Of a stretch of 44,511 bases of DNA, positions 7,492 to 16,502 are shown piece by piece. Numbering within the stretch: position 1 is the stretch's first letter; every line of letters begins with the position of its first letter. A program made the translations under genes and the position numbers. The stretch comes from Butyrivibrio sp. (GTDB taxonomy: Bacteria > Bacillota > Clostridia > Lachnospirales > Lachnospiraceae), in contig JAFPVA010000196.1 in assembly GCA_017413105.1 (NCBI GenBank), positions 1 to 44,511 of the forward strand, in the 5' to 3' direction. The notes beneath the pieces are model-generated. The model had not been told where the DNA came from. It did not search any database and saw only the letters and a program-made list of their open reading frames with translations.

Positions 7492-9753
7492 ATGAAACGT
7501 AAGAAGCAAAACAGCCAAAAGTTTACGAGAGGAATGAAAGAGAAGCTGGTAGTACTATTTGTATTGGTACTACTGGCTTTCGTTGGACTTGGGGTAAGAC
7601 TGATACTTATCACCAAGAATAATGGTGAAGAATACGAGAAACAGGTGCTTTCTCAGCAGCAATATGATTCAACAACGCTCCCTTTCAGAAGAGGAGAGAT
7701 TTTAGATTCTAACGGTACAATACTTGCATACAGTGAGAAGGTCTACAATGTTATCCTGGATGCAAAGCTTCTTTTAAGAGATGAAAAATATCTTGAGCCT
7801 ACATTGAAGGCTCTTGTTACAAACTTTGATCTTGATGCTTCGGAAATAAGGGAATATCTAAGGGAACATCCAACATCTCAGTATTATATCCTGGCAAAAA
7901 AACTGTCCTATAATCAGATAAGTGCGTTTCAGGAGATGATAACTCCCGGAACAGATACATATAATGAAGATATTCAGGGAGTCTGGTTTGAATCCGGCTA
8001 CATTCGTAAATATCCAAATGGTTCTCTCGCCTGCGACATTATCGGCTTTACTTCTGCTGACAACAACGGAATGTACGGTCTTGAGGAATATTACAACGAT
8101 ACCTTGAGCGGCACAGCAGGAAGAGAGTACGGATATCTTGATGATGATTCCAATCTTGAAAGAACGACAATTCCTGCCACTGATGGCGACAGCATTGTTA
8201 CTACTATAGATGGTAATCTCCAGAATATCGTGGAGAGATACCTTAAGGAGTTCAATGATACCTATGCCAACAATGTGAGAGTAGGCAACGGCGCCAACAA
8301 TGTGGGCTGTATCATGATGGATGTTAATAGCGGCGAAGTTCTGGCTATGGCAAGCTATCCCTTTTATGATCTTAATAACCCAAGAGATACTGCCAACCTT
8401 ATCGGTATGCCTTCTGTTGATGAGAAAGGCAATAAGGTTAAGGGAGAATCGGTCTTTGATTCAGGTGTATATATAACTGAAGATATGCTTGCAGGTTTTT
8501 CTGATGAGGAGCTTTATCAGAACTATAATGCGCTTTGGAAGAATTTCTGCATAGCTGACACCTATGAGCCCGGATCTGTAGCAAAGCCCTTTACTGTGGC
8601 GACAGGACTTGAGGCCGGTGCTATAACAGGAAACGAAGTCTACAACTGCAAAGGATTCCTTAATGTGGGTGGATGGGATATCAAGTGCCACAATACCTAC
8701 GGCGATGGAATGGTTTCGGTTGAACGAGGAATAGAGATTTCCTGTAACGTGGCTATGATGTATATTGGACAGGCCATCGGAGTAAACACTTTTACCAAGT
8801 TCCAGAAAGACTTTGGCTTTGGCTTAAAGACTAATATCGATCTTGCAGGTGAAGCCAGAACAGAGGGGCTTACCTACAATGCATCTAACATGGGACCTAC
8901 AGACCTTGCGGTAAACACCTTCGGACAGGGCTTTAACGTAGATATGATCGAGATGATCACAGGATATTGCTCGCTTATAAACGGCGGCTACTACTACGAG
9001 CCCCATGTGGTAAAAAAGATTGTTTCATCCAGTGGATCAACCATAAAGAATATTGAACCTAGAGTTTTAAGACAGACAGTATCTACGAGCACTTCGGAAA
9101 AGATAAGAACCTACTGCGAAGCAGTTGTAATGGGAGATGAGGGAACAGGACGTTCAGCGAGACCCGCAGGCTACAGGATCATAGGTAAAACAGGAACAGC
9201 CCAGACACTCCCTCGTGGTAACAGACAGTACGTAGTATCTTTCATGGGAGCAGCCCCTGCAAATAACCCACAGATAGCTATTTATGTGGTTGTTGACAGG
9301 CCAAATGTGGCTGAACAGTCTACTTCCACGAGACTGGCAACTACTTTGGTTCGTGATATTCTTACAGAAGCGCTTCCTTATCTTAACTATCCTATGACAG
9401 AAGAGCTTTCCGACAAGGAGAGAGCCGAACTAGAAGAACTTAGGGCAAATCTTATAACTACAGCTACAGAGACAACAGAACCTGAGCTTACTGCCGATGG
9501 TACAGAACAGACTGAAGAGGCTGCTGAAAATGGAGAGGAAACCACGTCAGAACAGGGAGAGGAAGAACTGGTCCAGGCAGACAGCAGCAGATCTTCTATC
9601 TGGGAGTCTTTTGACAGAGATCCTTCTACGGGTTATTATGTTGATCCCAGCAGCGGAGCGCAGATAGACCCGGAGACAGGAATTGTGGTCGGTGAGGATG
9701 TCCTTCCTGATTTTTCCGGTGAATCGCCCCAACAGACATCGGAAGCTAATTAA
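7492..9753 (+). CDS. septal class B penicillin-binding protein (FtsI/PBP2B-SpoVD type)
   Basis: Transpeptidase that crosslinks septal peptidoglycan together with FtsW. It has 753 residues: a membrane anchor near residues 17-40, a PBP dimerisation domain (LPFRRGEILDSNG onward) and the transpeptidase domain. The catalytic triad motifs are visible: GSVAKPF (SxxK), SCNVAMM (SxN) and GKTGTAQT (KTG). Instead of PASTA domains the C-terminus is an acidic Thr/Glu-rich tail of about 130 residues, which ends in a short YYVDPSSGAQIDPETGIVVG segment. The start lacks a clear ribosome site, 11 bases after the ftsL stop, suggesting translational coupling. SpoVD versus vegetative PBP2B cannot be decided from sequence; as the only such gene here it is probably the division enzyme. 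Confidence 0.93.
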   Translation: MKRKKQNSQKFTRGMKEKLVVLFVLVLLAFVGLGVRLILITKNNGEEYEKQVLSQQQYDSTTLPFRRGEILDSNGTILAYSEKVYNVILDAKLLLRDEKYLEPTLKALVTNFDLDASEIREYLREHPTSQYYILAKKLSYNQISAFQEMITPGTDTYNEDIQGVWFESGYIRKYPNGSLACDIIGFTSADNNGMYGLEEYYNDTLSGTAGREYGYLDDDSNLERTTIPATDGDSIVTTIDGNLQNIVERYLKEFNDTYANNVRVGNGANNVGCIMMDVNSGEVLAMASYPFYDLNNPRDTANLIGMPSVDEKGNKVKGESVFDSGVYITEDMLAGFSDEELYQNYNALWKNFCIADTYEPGSVAKPFTVATGLEAGAITGNEVYNCKGFLNVGGWDIKCHNTYGDGMVSVERGIEISCNVAMMYIGQAIGVNTFTKFQKDFGFGLKTNIDLAGEARTEGLTYNASNMGPTDLAVNTFGQGFNVDMIEMITGYCSLINGGYYYEPHVVKKIVSSSGSTIKNIEPRVLRQTVSTSTSEKIRTYCEAVVMGDEGTGRSARPAGYRIIGKTGTAQTLPRGNRQYVVSFMGAAPANNPQIAIYVVVDRPNVAEQSTSTRLATTLVRDILTEALPYLNYPMTEELSDKERAELEELRANLITTATETTEPELTADGTEQTEEAAENGEETTSEQGEEELVQADSSRSSIWESFDRDPSTGYYVDPSSGAQIDPETGIVVGEDVLPDFSGESPQQTSEAN

Positions 9754-9782
9754 ATTTTTGAATGTTTTCAAGAGGTATGAAA

Positions 9783-10748
9783 ATGAATGATTATGTTATG
9801 AGAACAATTATCCCTACCTTTGTTTCATTTTTTATAGCAGTTGTTATAGGACCCAAGGTTATTGATCTTCTTAGACGACTGAAGGCTGGACAGACTGAGA
9901 GGGAGGAGGGACTTGAATCTCATCAGAAGAAGACCGGAACACCTACTATGGGAGGAATTATTTTTCTTATTCCTTTCCTTATTATAGGAATATTCTATGG
10001 CGCAAGTCACAAGGAAGTAATTCCGGTACTTATCCTTACCTTTGGATTCGGGCTTATAGGCTTTCTTGATGACTACATCAAGGTTGTAAGAAAGCATAAC
10101 TTAGGGCTCAGGGCCTGGCAGAAGATTCTTGGACAGTTTGTTATAACAGTTGTTTTTGCATTATACGTTCAGAAATTTACGGATATTTCTTTGGCAATGA
10201 GGGTTCCCTTTACTGCCATAGCTCTTGATTTTGGTTTCTGGAATATTCCAATATTATTCTTTATTGCACTTGGAACAGCCAACGGAACGAATTTTACAGA
10301 CGGTGTGGATGGACTTTGCGCATCAGTAACTGCTGTTGTGGCAGGATTTTTTGCGGTTGCAGCAATGCATTATATGTCAACGGGAGCTGAGGTTATGTCC
10401 TGCGCGATGATGGGAGCTCTTTTGGGATACCTTGTATATAATGTTTACCCCGGAAAGGTCATGATGGGAGATACAGGATCCCTTGCTATCGGTGGCTTTG
10501 TTACAGCAACGGCTTATGTCATGAATATGCCCATATTTATTGTTATAGTTGGTTTCATCTATGCGTTTGAAGTAATATCAGTTATTTTGCAGGTTTCATA
10601 TTTTAAGCTGACCCATGGCAAAAGAATTTTCAGAATGGCACCAATCCACCATCACTTTGAAAAGGGTGGCTGGTCCGAGACCAAGGTTGTTAATGTATTT
10701 ACTACAATCACAGTGTTACTTTGTATACTGGCTTATGCGGGCCTGTAA
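9783..10748 (+). CDS. mraY: phospho-N-acetylmuramoyl-pentapeptide-transferase MraY
   Basis: Polytopic membrane enzyme that transfers phospho-MurNAc-pentapeptide to undecaprenyl phosphate, making lipid I. From the ATG at 9783 it has 321 residues, the normal size, with about ten membrane helices. Key motifs: HQKKTGTPTMGG, FLDDYIKV (catalytic aspartates), NGTNFTDGVDGL, and the APIHHHFEKGGWSE histidine motif. ATGs at 9762 and 9777 are in frame, but AGAGG at 9771-9775 fits best with 9783. It lies 29 bases after the PBP gene in the dcw operon. Confidence 0.97.
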   Translation: MNDYVMRTIIPTFVSFFIAVVIGPKVIDLLRRLKAGQTEREEGLESHQKKTGTPTMGGIIFLIPFLIIGIFYGASHKEVIPVLILTFGFGLIGFLDDYIKVVRKHNLGLRAWQKILGQFVITVVFALYVQKFTDISLAMRVPFTAIALDFGFWNIPILFFIALGTANGTNFTDGVDGLCASVTAVVAGFFAVAAMHYMSTGAEVMSCAMMGALLGYLVYNVYPGKVMMGDTGSLAIGGFVTATAYVMNMPIFIVIVGFIYAFEVISVILQVSYFKLTHGKRIFRMAPIHHHFEKGGWSETKVVNVFTTITVLLCILAYAGL

Positions 10749-10789
10749 TGTTGCACTTGTTTTTACGTTTGGGAAAAGAGGAGTAGATT

Positions 10790-12163
10790 ATGAAGGCAGA
10801 TTTGAAGGATAAAAAAGTATTAGTCATTGGTTCAGGACTTTCAGGTGTTGGTTCTGTAAACCTCCTTAATAAAGTTGGAGCAATTCCGGTAATGCTGGAG
10901 GAAAATACCAAGGTATCTGAGACCGATATCAGAAATAAGCTTCATGAAGAAGACAGAGAAAAGACGACAATAATTATTGGCGAGATAAGCGATGAAGTGC
11001 TTGATACTATTGCACTCACAGTTCCAAGCCCTGCTGTTCCTCTTGATGCACCAACCGTTATGAGGATCAAGGCAAAAAATATTCCGATCTGGAGCGAGAT
11101 TGAACTGGCTTACAATTTTGCCAAGGGAAAAGTTGTGGCTATAACAGGTACAAATGGTAAGACCACCACAACAACTCTTGTGGGTGAGATAATGAAAGCC
11201 CACTTTGGAAAGTGCTATGTTGTTGGAAATATCGGTGTTTCATATGCAGAGAGTGCCCTTGAAATGGACGAAAACAGTGTAACAGTGGGAGAGATCAGTT
11301 CTTTCCAGCTGGAGGCTGTAGATAATTTCCATGCAAATGTATCTGCAATATTAAACATAACGCCTGATCACTTGAACAGACATCATACTATGGAGTGCTA
11401 TGTCTCCATGAAGGAAAACATCACAAACAAGCAGACCAAGGATGACACCTGCGTTCTGAATTATGACAATGAGTACACAAAGGACTTTGGTTCAAGATGT
11501 CCTGCTAAAGTTGTCTTTTTCTCAACATCACAGGAACTTACAGATGGCTTTTACCTTAAGGGCGAAGATATCTTTATGAGTACTGCGGGCAATGCCATGA
11601 AGGTCATGAATATCCATGACATGAATCTTGTGGGACTCTGCAACGTGGAAAATGTTATGGCTGCCATAGCCATGTCTCTTGCCATGGGAGTTCCGCTTGC
11701 AACAATACTAAATGTTATTCGTGATTTTAAGGCAGTAGAACACAGAATTGAGTTTGTAGCAACAAAGAGAGGCGTTGATTACTACAACGACTCTAAGGGA
11801 ACCAATCCTGATGCAGCAATTCAGGGAATCCGTGCCATGAGTAAGCCTACCATTCTTATTGGCGGAGGCTACGACAAGGGCAGCGAATACGATGAGTGGA
11901 TTGAATGCTTTGGAGATAAAGTAAAACTGCTTGTTCTCATTGGACAGACCAGGGAAAAGATTGCAGAATGTGCAAAAAAACACGGCTTTACCAATTATGT
12001 GTTTAAAGACACTTATGAGGAGGCTCTTGAGTACTGCACGGAGATGGCAGAGAGCGGTGATGCGGTTCTCCTTTCTCCTGCCTGCGCAAGTTGGGATATG
12101 TTCCCGAATTACGAGACAAGAGGTAAGAAGTTTAAGGAGTATGTAAATAAAATATCTGAATAA
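10790..12163 (+). CDS. murD: UDP-N-acetylmuramoylalanine-D-glutamate ligase MurD
   Basis: Cytoplasmic ATP-dependent Mur ligase adding D-glutamate to UDP-MurNAc-L-alanine. The 457-residue protein has the N-terminal Rossmann-like domain (KVLVIGSGLSGVGS), the ATP loop GTNGKTTTTTL, the central HLNRH motif after ILNITPDH, and the C-terminal domain with NDSKGTNPDA and LLSPACASWDMF, which are MurD-specific. GAGGAG eight bases before the ATG supports the start. murC, murE, murF and murG are not in this cluster and must lie elsewhere in the genome. Confidence 0.97.
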   Translation: MKADLKDKKVLVIGSGLSGVGSVNLLNKVGAIPVMLEENTKVSETDIRNKLHEEDREKTTIIIGEISDEVLDTIALTVPSPAVPLDAPTVMRIKAKNIPIWSEIELAYNFAKGKVVAITGTNGKTTTTTLVGEIMKAHFGKCYVVGNIGVSYAESALEMDENSVTVGEISSFQLEAVDNFHANVSAILNITPDHLNRHHTMECYVSMKENITNKQTKDDTCVLNYDNEYTKDFGSRCPAKVVFFSTSQELTDGFYLKGEDIFMSTAGNAMKVMNIHDMNLVGLCNVENVMAAIAMSLAMGVPLATILNVIRDFKAVEHRIEFVATKRGVDYYNDSKGTNPDAAIQGIRAMSKPTILIGGGYDKGSEYDEWIECFGDKVKLLVLIGQTREKIAECAKKHGFTNYVFKDTYEEALEYCTEMAESGDAVLLSPACASWDMFPNYETRGKKFKEYVNKISE

Positions 12164-12179
12164 ATGATATTTCGTGTTT

Positions 12180-12208
12180 TTGCATGAATAGCTTTAATGA
12201 GGTATAAT
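12180..12208 (+). promoter_or_regulatory. internal promoter for ftsW-divIB-ftsZ
   Basis: TTGCAT at 12180-12185, a 17-base spacer and TATAAT at 12203-12208, in the only sizeable gap (88 bases) inside the cluster. It would let division genes be expressed separately from mraZ control. Confidence 0.65.
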
Positions 12209-12251
12209 TTTTTGCTGGTGTATTTTGTAATACGTTTTTGAGGGGTATATT

Positions 12252-13409
12252 TTGGAAAGAACAGCCAGGCTGAAAAAGTCATTGTTACAGAGAATTGAAG
12301 AGAGTTATGTGGATTACAGTCTGATATTTGTCACTCTGTTTCTTTTGGCATTTGGTCTTATCATGTTATATTCCACCAGTTCCTATGACGCAAATCTTGA
12401 AAAAGGTGATGCAGCATACTATTTCAAGCATCAGCTTATTCCAACGGCTTTAGGACTCGTTACGATGATATTCATGTCCTATTTTCCGTACAGGTTTTTG
12501 CAAAAGCTTACGGTTCCAATCTATCTTTTGGCGGCAATCCTTCTTATTATGATCATTCCTTTCGGAAGGACAGTAAATGGTGCGAAAAGATGGATATACA
12601 TAGGCGGTATATCTATCCAGCCTGCGGAGGTTGCGAAGGTGGCAGCTATTGTCTTTACGGCAACCATAATAATCAAGTTAAAGGGAAATCTTATGACACT
12701 AAAGGGATATGGAGTGGCTCTATTATTCCCTTTGATTCTTTCTCTTATGGTTTATAAGATCACAAGAAATCTTAGCTCGGCGGTTATTATTCTGGGTATT
12801 GCAGTAATCATGCTGTTTATCGCTACTCCGGGCTATAAGCGATATATCCTGGCAGCACTGGGAATAATAGCCTTTGTGGCTGTTGTTATAGCGATAATTG
12901 TCAATTCTGAGGACAGCAGCGGCATGAACTACAGATTCAGACGAGTCCTTGCCTGGCTCGATCCAAATGCCTATGCCAGTGATGAGAGTTTCCAGACGCT
13001 TCAGGCTCTCTATGCCATTGGATCAGGCGGACTCTTTGGCAAAGGTCTGGGAGAGAGCATGCAGAAGATGAAGCTTCCTGAGGCTCAGAATGATATGATA
13101 TTCTCCATCATCTGTGAAGAACTGGGGCTTTTTGGAGCTATATCAGTAATGCTTATGTTCATTATCCTTATCTGGCGTCTTATGGTCATAGCCAATAACG
13201 CTCCGGATATGTATGGCGCACTCCTTGTTATAGGAGTTATGGGTCATATTGCTATTCAGGTCATTCTTAATATAGCCGTTGTCACAAACACAATTCCCAA
13301 TACGGGAATCACACTTCCGTTTATCAGTTATGGAGGTTCTGCGGTAATTATTCAGCTGGCAGAGATTGGAATTGCGCTAAACGTGGCAAGGAATATAGGA
13401 AGAAGCTGA
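12252..13409 (+). CDS. ftsW: septal peptidoglycan glycosyltransferase FtsW (SEDS family)
   Basis: SEDS-family polymerase that extends glycan strands from lipid II at the septum, working with the class B PBP. The 385-residue protein has about ten membrane helices. Family signatures are YSTSSYDA, GAKRWIYIGGISIQPAE, and the C-terminal LPFISYGGSA. The catalytic aspartate region is the extracellular loop containing FQTLQALYAIGSGGLFGKGLG and PEAQNDMIF. The start is TTG at 12252 with GAGGGG six bases upstream. RodA is the alternative, but location next to divIB and ftsZ favours FtsW. Confidence 0.94.
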   Translation: MERTARLKKSLLQRIEESYVDYSLIFVTLFLLAFGLIMLYSTSSYDANLEKGDAAYYFKHQLIPTALGLVTMIFMSYFPYRFLQKLTVPIYLLAAILLIMIIPFGRTVNGAKRWIYIGGISIQPAEVAKVAAIVFTATIIIKLKGNLMTLKGYGVALLFPLILSLMVYKITRNLSSAVIILGIAVIMLFIATPGYKRYILAALGIIAFVAVVIAIIVNSEDSSGMNYRFRRVLAWLDPNAYASDESFQTLQALYAIGSGGLFGKGLGESMQKMKLPEAQNDMIFSIICEELGLFGAISVMLMFIILIWRLMVIANNAPDMYGALLVIGVMGHIAIQVILNIAVVTNTIPNTGITLPFISYGGSAVIIQLAEIGIALNVARNIGRS

Positions 13410-13413
13410 AGCT

Positions 13414-14262
13414 ATGGCAAAGAAGAGAAGAAGAGTAAAAAAGAGGCAAAAGAAGAGAGAGTATAGCAGCTACAGACCAAGTCTTAAGGAACGCTTTGAG
13501 GATTTTCATCCCTTAGAAAGGCTGATAGATTCACTTAAATACAGTAAGAGTCTGTATATTATCGGCGGGATAATGCTCTTTCTTTTGATTGTGGCTTTTG
13601 CTGCATATAAGTATATTTCAGATACCTACACTGTGACCAATATCTATGTCAATGGCAATACCCATTATACCAATGAAGAGATAATTGACATGGTCATAAC
13701 GGACGGACTTAGTCACAATTCGCTATATCTTTCCCTGAAATACAGGGATAAGAGTATAGGAGACATTCCTTTTGTGGAAAAGATGGATGTTGATATCCTG
13801 TCACCGGATACAGTTAGGATAAATGTCTACGAGAAATCAGTGGCCGGGTACATATCATATCTTGGACACTACATGTATTTTGACAGGGACGGAATTGTTG
13901 TCGAGAGCTCAATGGAACCTTCAGACAATGTTCCTGAGGTTCTGGGGCTGAAATTTAATTACGTAATACTGTATGAAAAGCTTCCGGTAGAAAAAGAATC
14001 AGTCTTTTCGGAAATACTGGATATTACGCAGCTCTTAGATAAATATGAACTGAATGCTGAGAAGATCTTTTTTGACAATGAATACAATGTTTATCTGTAC
14101 TTTGGCGGAGTAGAGGTCAGCCTTGGCAGTAGCAGCTTCATTGATGAAAAGATAATTCAGCTTCAATATATATTACCAAACCTTGAAGGCAAAAGCGGAA
14201 TTCTCGAGATGAAGGATTATGACGAAGATACAAAAAATATTACTTTTGAAGAGAAAAAATAA
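13414..14262 (+). CDS. divIB: cell division protein DivIB/FtsQ
   Basis: Bitopic membrane protein of the divisome. The 282 residues comprise a very basic cytoplasmic tail (KKRRRVKKRQKKR), one membrane helix (YIIGGIMLFLLIVAFAAY), a POTRA domain (VTNIYVNGNTHYTNEEIIDM ... VRINVYEK) and a beta domain (YISYLGHYMYFDRDGIVVE). It starts four bases after the ftsW stop. The C-terminal tail is short. The POTRA signature and operon position make the call firm. Confidence 0.93.
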   Translation: MAKKRRRVKKRQKKREYSSYRPSLKERFEDFHPLERLIDSLKYSKSLYIIGGIMLFLLIVAFAAYKYISDTYTVTNIYVNGNTHYTNEEIIDMVITDGLSHNSLYLSLKYRDKSIGDIPFVEKMDVDILSPDTVRINVYEKSVAGYISYLGHYMYFDRDGIVVESSMEPSDNVPEVLGLKFNYVILYEKLPVEKESVFSEILDITQLLDKYELNAEKIFFDNEYNVYLYFGGVEVSLGSSSFIDEKIIQLQYILPNLEGKSGILEMKDYDEDTKNITFEEKK

Positions 14263-14306
14263 TGAATTGTCTTCGCAAAAACAAAAATTTTACTTAAAAA
14301 AATTGG

Positions 14307-14335
14307 TTGATAATTGAAAGAAAAAATCGTATCAT
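14307..14335 (+). promoter_or_regulatory. promoter for ftsZ
   Basis: TTGATA at 14307-14312, 17-base spacer and TATCAT at 14330-14335, in a 114-base gap between divIB and ftsZ. It gives FtsZ its own transcript. Confidence 0.6.
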
Positions 14336-14376
14336 AGCTATTAGGAGTCTATGAGGTTTATGAAGGAGGAGTCACT

Positions 14377-15615
14377 TTGCTGGAGATAAAGTCAAACGAG
14401 GCTGAATCTGGCTGCAAAATCATCGTTGTTGGGGTTGGCGGCGCAGGTAATAATGCTGTAAATAGAATGGTAGACGAGAATATTACCGGTGTAGAGTTCA
14501 TCGGTATAAATACAGATAAGCAGGCATTGCAGCTTTGCAAGGCCCCTAAGCTTTTACAAATTGGGGAGAAGCTTACAAAGGGACTTGGAGCTGGTGCTAA
14601 GCCTGAAATCGGACAGAAAGCGGCAGAAGAGAGTGCGGAGGAGATATCTGCAGCCCTTAAGGGAGCAGATATGGTTTTTGTTACCTGTGGTATGGGTGGC
14701 GGAACCGGAACCGGTGCAGCTCCTGTCGTAGCTAAGCTTGCTAAAGAGATGGGTATTCTTACTGTAGGTGTTGTAACAAAGCCTTTCAGTTTTGAAGCTC
14801 GTGTTCGTATGCAGAACGCTATGCTTGGCATTTCAAATATTAGAACGAATGTAGATACGCTTATTGTTATTCCTAATGATAAGCTTCTTCAGATAGTAGA
14901 CAGACGTACAACTATGCCTGATGCCCTTAAGAAGGCCGATGAGGTTCTTCAGCAGGCCGTACAGGGAATCACTGATCTTATCAATGTTCCTGCTGTTATC
15001 AACCTTGACTTTGCAGATGTTTCTACTGTAATGAAGGAAAAAGGTATTGCACATATCGGTATTGGTACCGGTAAGGGCGATGACAAGGCTACAGATGCTG
15101 TTAAGATGGCTGTAGAGAGTCCTCTTCTTGAGACTAAGGTTAACGGCGCTACAGATGTTATCATCAATATTTCCGGTGATATCACTCTTACAGATGCATC
15201 AGATGCTTCAGAGTATGTTCGTCAGCTGGCAGGAGATGATGTTAACGTTATCTTCGGTGCTATGTATGATGAGAGCAAGACAGATACATGTACTGTTACC
15301 GTTATTGCTACAGGTATTGACGACAAGGGCAAGAATGCTCCTGCAAGAGCAGCAGCTGCTCCTGTGGCTCAGCAGGCTCAGCCTGTTCAGCAGCCTACTG
15401 TTACAGCTAATGTATTTGCTCAGCAGACTGCAGGTGTTTCACCAATTCCTACTCCAAGTGTTATCACACCTAGTCCTGCAGCAGATACAGTGAGCACTGT
15501 CAATATTTCAAGACCTACAAATCTTGGAAATCTTACACTTAACAAGCCTGCAGAGGTTAAGCCTACTGTTGAGCCTAAGTCACTTAAGATTCCGGATTTC
15601 CTTCAGAGAAAGTGA
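14377..15615 (+). CDS. ftsZ: cell division GTPase FtsZ
   Basis: Tubulin-like GTPase forming the Z ring. The 412-residue protein begins at TTG 14377, with GGAGGAG eight bases upstream. Motifs: [13 protein letters not shown], the tubulin signature [15 protein letters not shown], and the synergy loop region [11 protein letters not shown]. After about residue 320 there is a long Pro/Gln/Ala-rich linker ([16 protein letters not shown]) and the conserved C-terminal tail ending [10 protein letters not shown], which is the docking peptide for FtsA/SepF-type anchors. Since ftsA is absent, SepF is the likely anchor, encoded elsewhere. Terminated just downstream. Confidence 0.98.
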   Translation: MLEIKSNEAESGCKIIVVGVGGAGNNAVNRMVDENITGVEFIGINTDKQALQLCKAPKLLQIGEKLTKGLGAGAKPEIGQKAAEESAEEISAALKGADMVFVTCGMGGGTGTGAAPVVAKLAKEMGILTVGVVTKPFSFEARVRMQNAMLGISNIRTNVDTLIVIPNDKLLQIVDRRTTMPDALKKADEVLQQAVQGITDLINVPAVINLDFADVSTVMKEKGIAHIGIGTGKGDDKATDAVKMAVESPLLETKVNGATDVIINISGDITLTDASDASEYVRQLAGDDVNVIFGAMYDESKTDTCTVTVIATGIDDKGKNAPARAAAAPVAQQAQPVQQPTVTANVFAQQTAGVSPIPTPSVITPSPAADTVSTVNISRPTNLGNLTLNKPAEVKPTVEPKSLKIPDFLQRK

Positions 15616-15632
15616 TATAATCCAGCATTTTT

Positions 15633-15662
15633 ACCCCTTTGTATTATGCAAAGGGGTTTTTT
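15633..15662 (+). terminator. intrinsic terminator after ftsZ
   Basis: ACCCCTTTG pairs with CAAAGGGGT across a 7-base loop, followed by a run of six T. It marks the end of the dcw transcription unit. Confidence 0.93.
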
Positions 15663-15729
15663 ATGCGCTTTTTTTCGACTTAAAACGAAATATAGTGTGG
15701 AAAATGGCGAGAATTGATGATACAATAAT

Positions 15730-15758
15730 TTGTGGAGTGAAAAAGTTTTCTATACAAT
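15730..15758 (+). promoter_or_regulatory. promoter for nrdR, with possible NrdR boxes
   Basis: TTGTGG at 15730-15735, 17-base spacer and TACAAT at 15753-15758. The -10 region overlaps TACAATATACA, and an ACACTATAT-like sequence lies on the minus strand at 15690-15698. Both resemble NrdR boxes, which would mean autoregulation, but the spacing of about 65 bases is larger than the usual pair spacing. Confidence 0.5.
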
Positions 15759-15791
15759 ATACAGTAGCGTAAAAATGACGGAGGAAATGAG

Positions 15792-16304
15792 ATGAAGTGC
15801 CCTTTTTGTGGAAAAGATGACACGAGAGTTATTGACTCAAGACCAGCAGATGAAAACACATCCATCAGGAGAAGAAGAGTTTGTGATGCCTGCGGTAAGC
15901 GTTTTACTACATACGAGAAAGTAGAGACTATTCCACTTATTGTAATAAAGAAGGGCGATGTCAGGGAACCTTATGACCGTGCCAAGATTGAAGCCGGTGT
16001 TTTCAGAGCCTGCCATAAGAGACCGGTAAGCGCTGAACAGATCACAAAGCTTGTAGATGCAGTTGAGACTGAAGTTTTTAACATGGAGCAGAAGGAGATT
16101 CCAAGCCGTGCTATCGGAGAGATAGTAATGGATAAGATGAAGAATCTGGATCCTGTTGCTTATGTTCGCTTTGCTTCCGTATATCGTGAGTTTAAGGACG
16201 TAAATACCTTTATGGATGAGCTTAAGTCTGTACTTCGCAAAGAAGCAGATGGTACTATTACTGACGCAACGGACAAAAATACTCCGTTACTTAAGAAAGA
16301 GTGA
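15792..16304 (+). CDS. nrdR: transcriptional repressor NrdR
   Basis: ATP-cone repressor of ribonucleotide reductase genes, sensing dATP and ATP. The 170-residue protein begins with the zinc ribbon CPFCGKDDTRVIDSRPADE, continues CDACGKRFTTYEKVE, and then has the ATP-cone (VIKKGDVREPYDRAKIEAGV). ACGGAGGAAATGAG gives a strong ribosome site. Position directly after ftsZ is common in Clostridia. The C-terminal 20 residues are a non-conserved extension. Confidence 0.97.
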   Translation: MKCPFCGKDDTRVIDSRPADENTSIRRRRVCDACGKRFTTYEKVETIPLIVIKKGDVREPYDRAKIEAGVFRACHKRPVSAEQITKLVDAVETEVFNMEQKEIPSRAIGEIVMDKMKNLDPVAYVRFASVYREFKDVNTFMDELKSVLRKEADGTITDATDKNTPLLKKE

Positions 16305-16348
16305 TGGCAAAAGGTGATATCCGATAAAAATTGATTTCTGACATGTGG

Positions 16349-16389
16349 TCGGGGAGGGATTATGCACCCTTCCCGATTTTTATATTTTT
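16349..16389 (+). terminator. intrinsic terminator after nrdR
   Basis: TCGGGGAGGG pairs with CCCTTCCCGA (one G-T wobble) over an 8-base loop, followed by TTTTTATATTTTT. Confidence 0.92.
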
Positions 16390-16414
16390 AGGGGATAATG
16401 GCTATGTGGTTCTC

Positions 16415-16443
16415 TTGACAATCCTTTGACAAAGTCTTATATT
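16415..16443 (+). promoter_or_regulatory. strong promoter for the ABC importer operon
   Basis: A consensus TTGACA at 16415-16420, a 17-base spacer and TATATT at 16438-16443. A second TTGACA at 16426-16431 lies 11 bases downstream, inside the spacer. Confidence 0.85.
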
Positions 16444-16502
16444 TTCAATGTGGTACAGAGATACCATGCTATTACAACTTAATATAGGAGGAAGATTTTA
16501 AC

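Noticed and set aside
14358-14831. Minus-strand frame of 157 residues inside ftsZ
   Set aside because: Pro/Ala/Ser-rich mirror of the FtsZ glycine-rich region; shadow frame.
15128-15493. Plus-strand frame of 121 residues within the ftsZ linker
   Set aside because: Leucine/Gln low-complexity product from the out-of-frame FtsZ linker; no start signal.
16426-16431. Second TTGACA as an alternative -35 for the ABC operon
   Set aside because: Spacing to TATATT is only six bases; the upstream TTGACA gives the correct 17.
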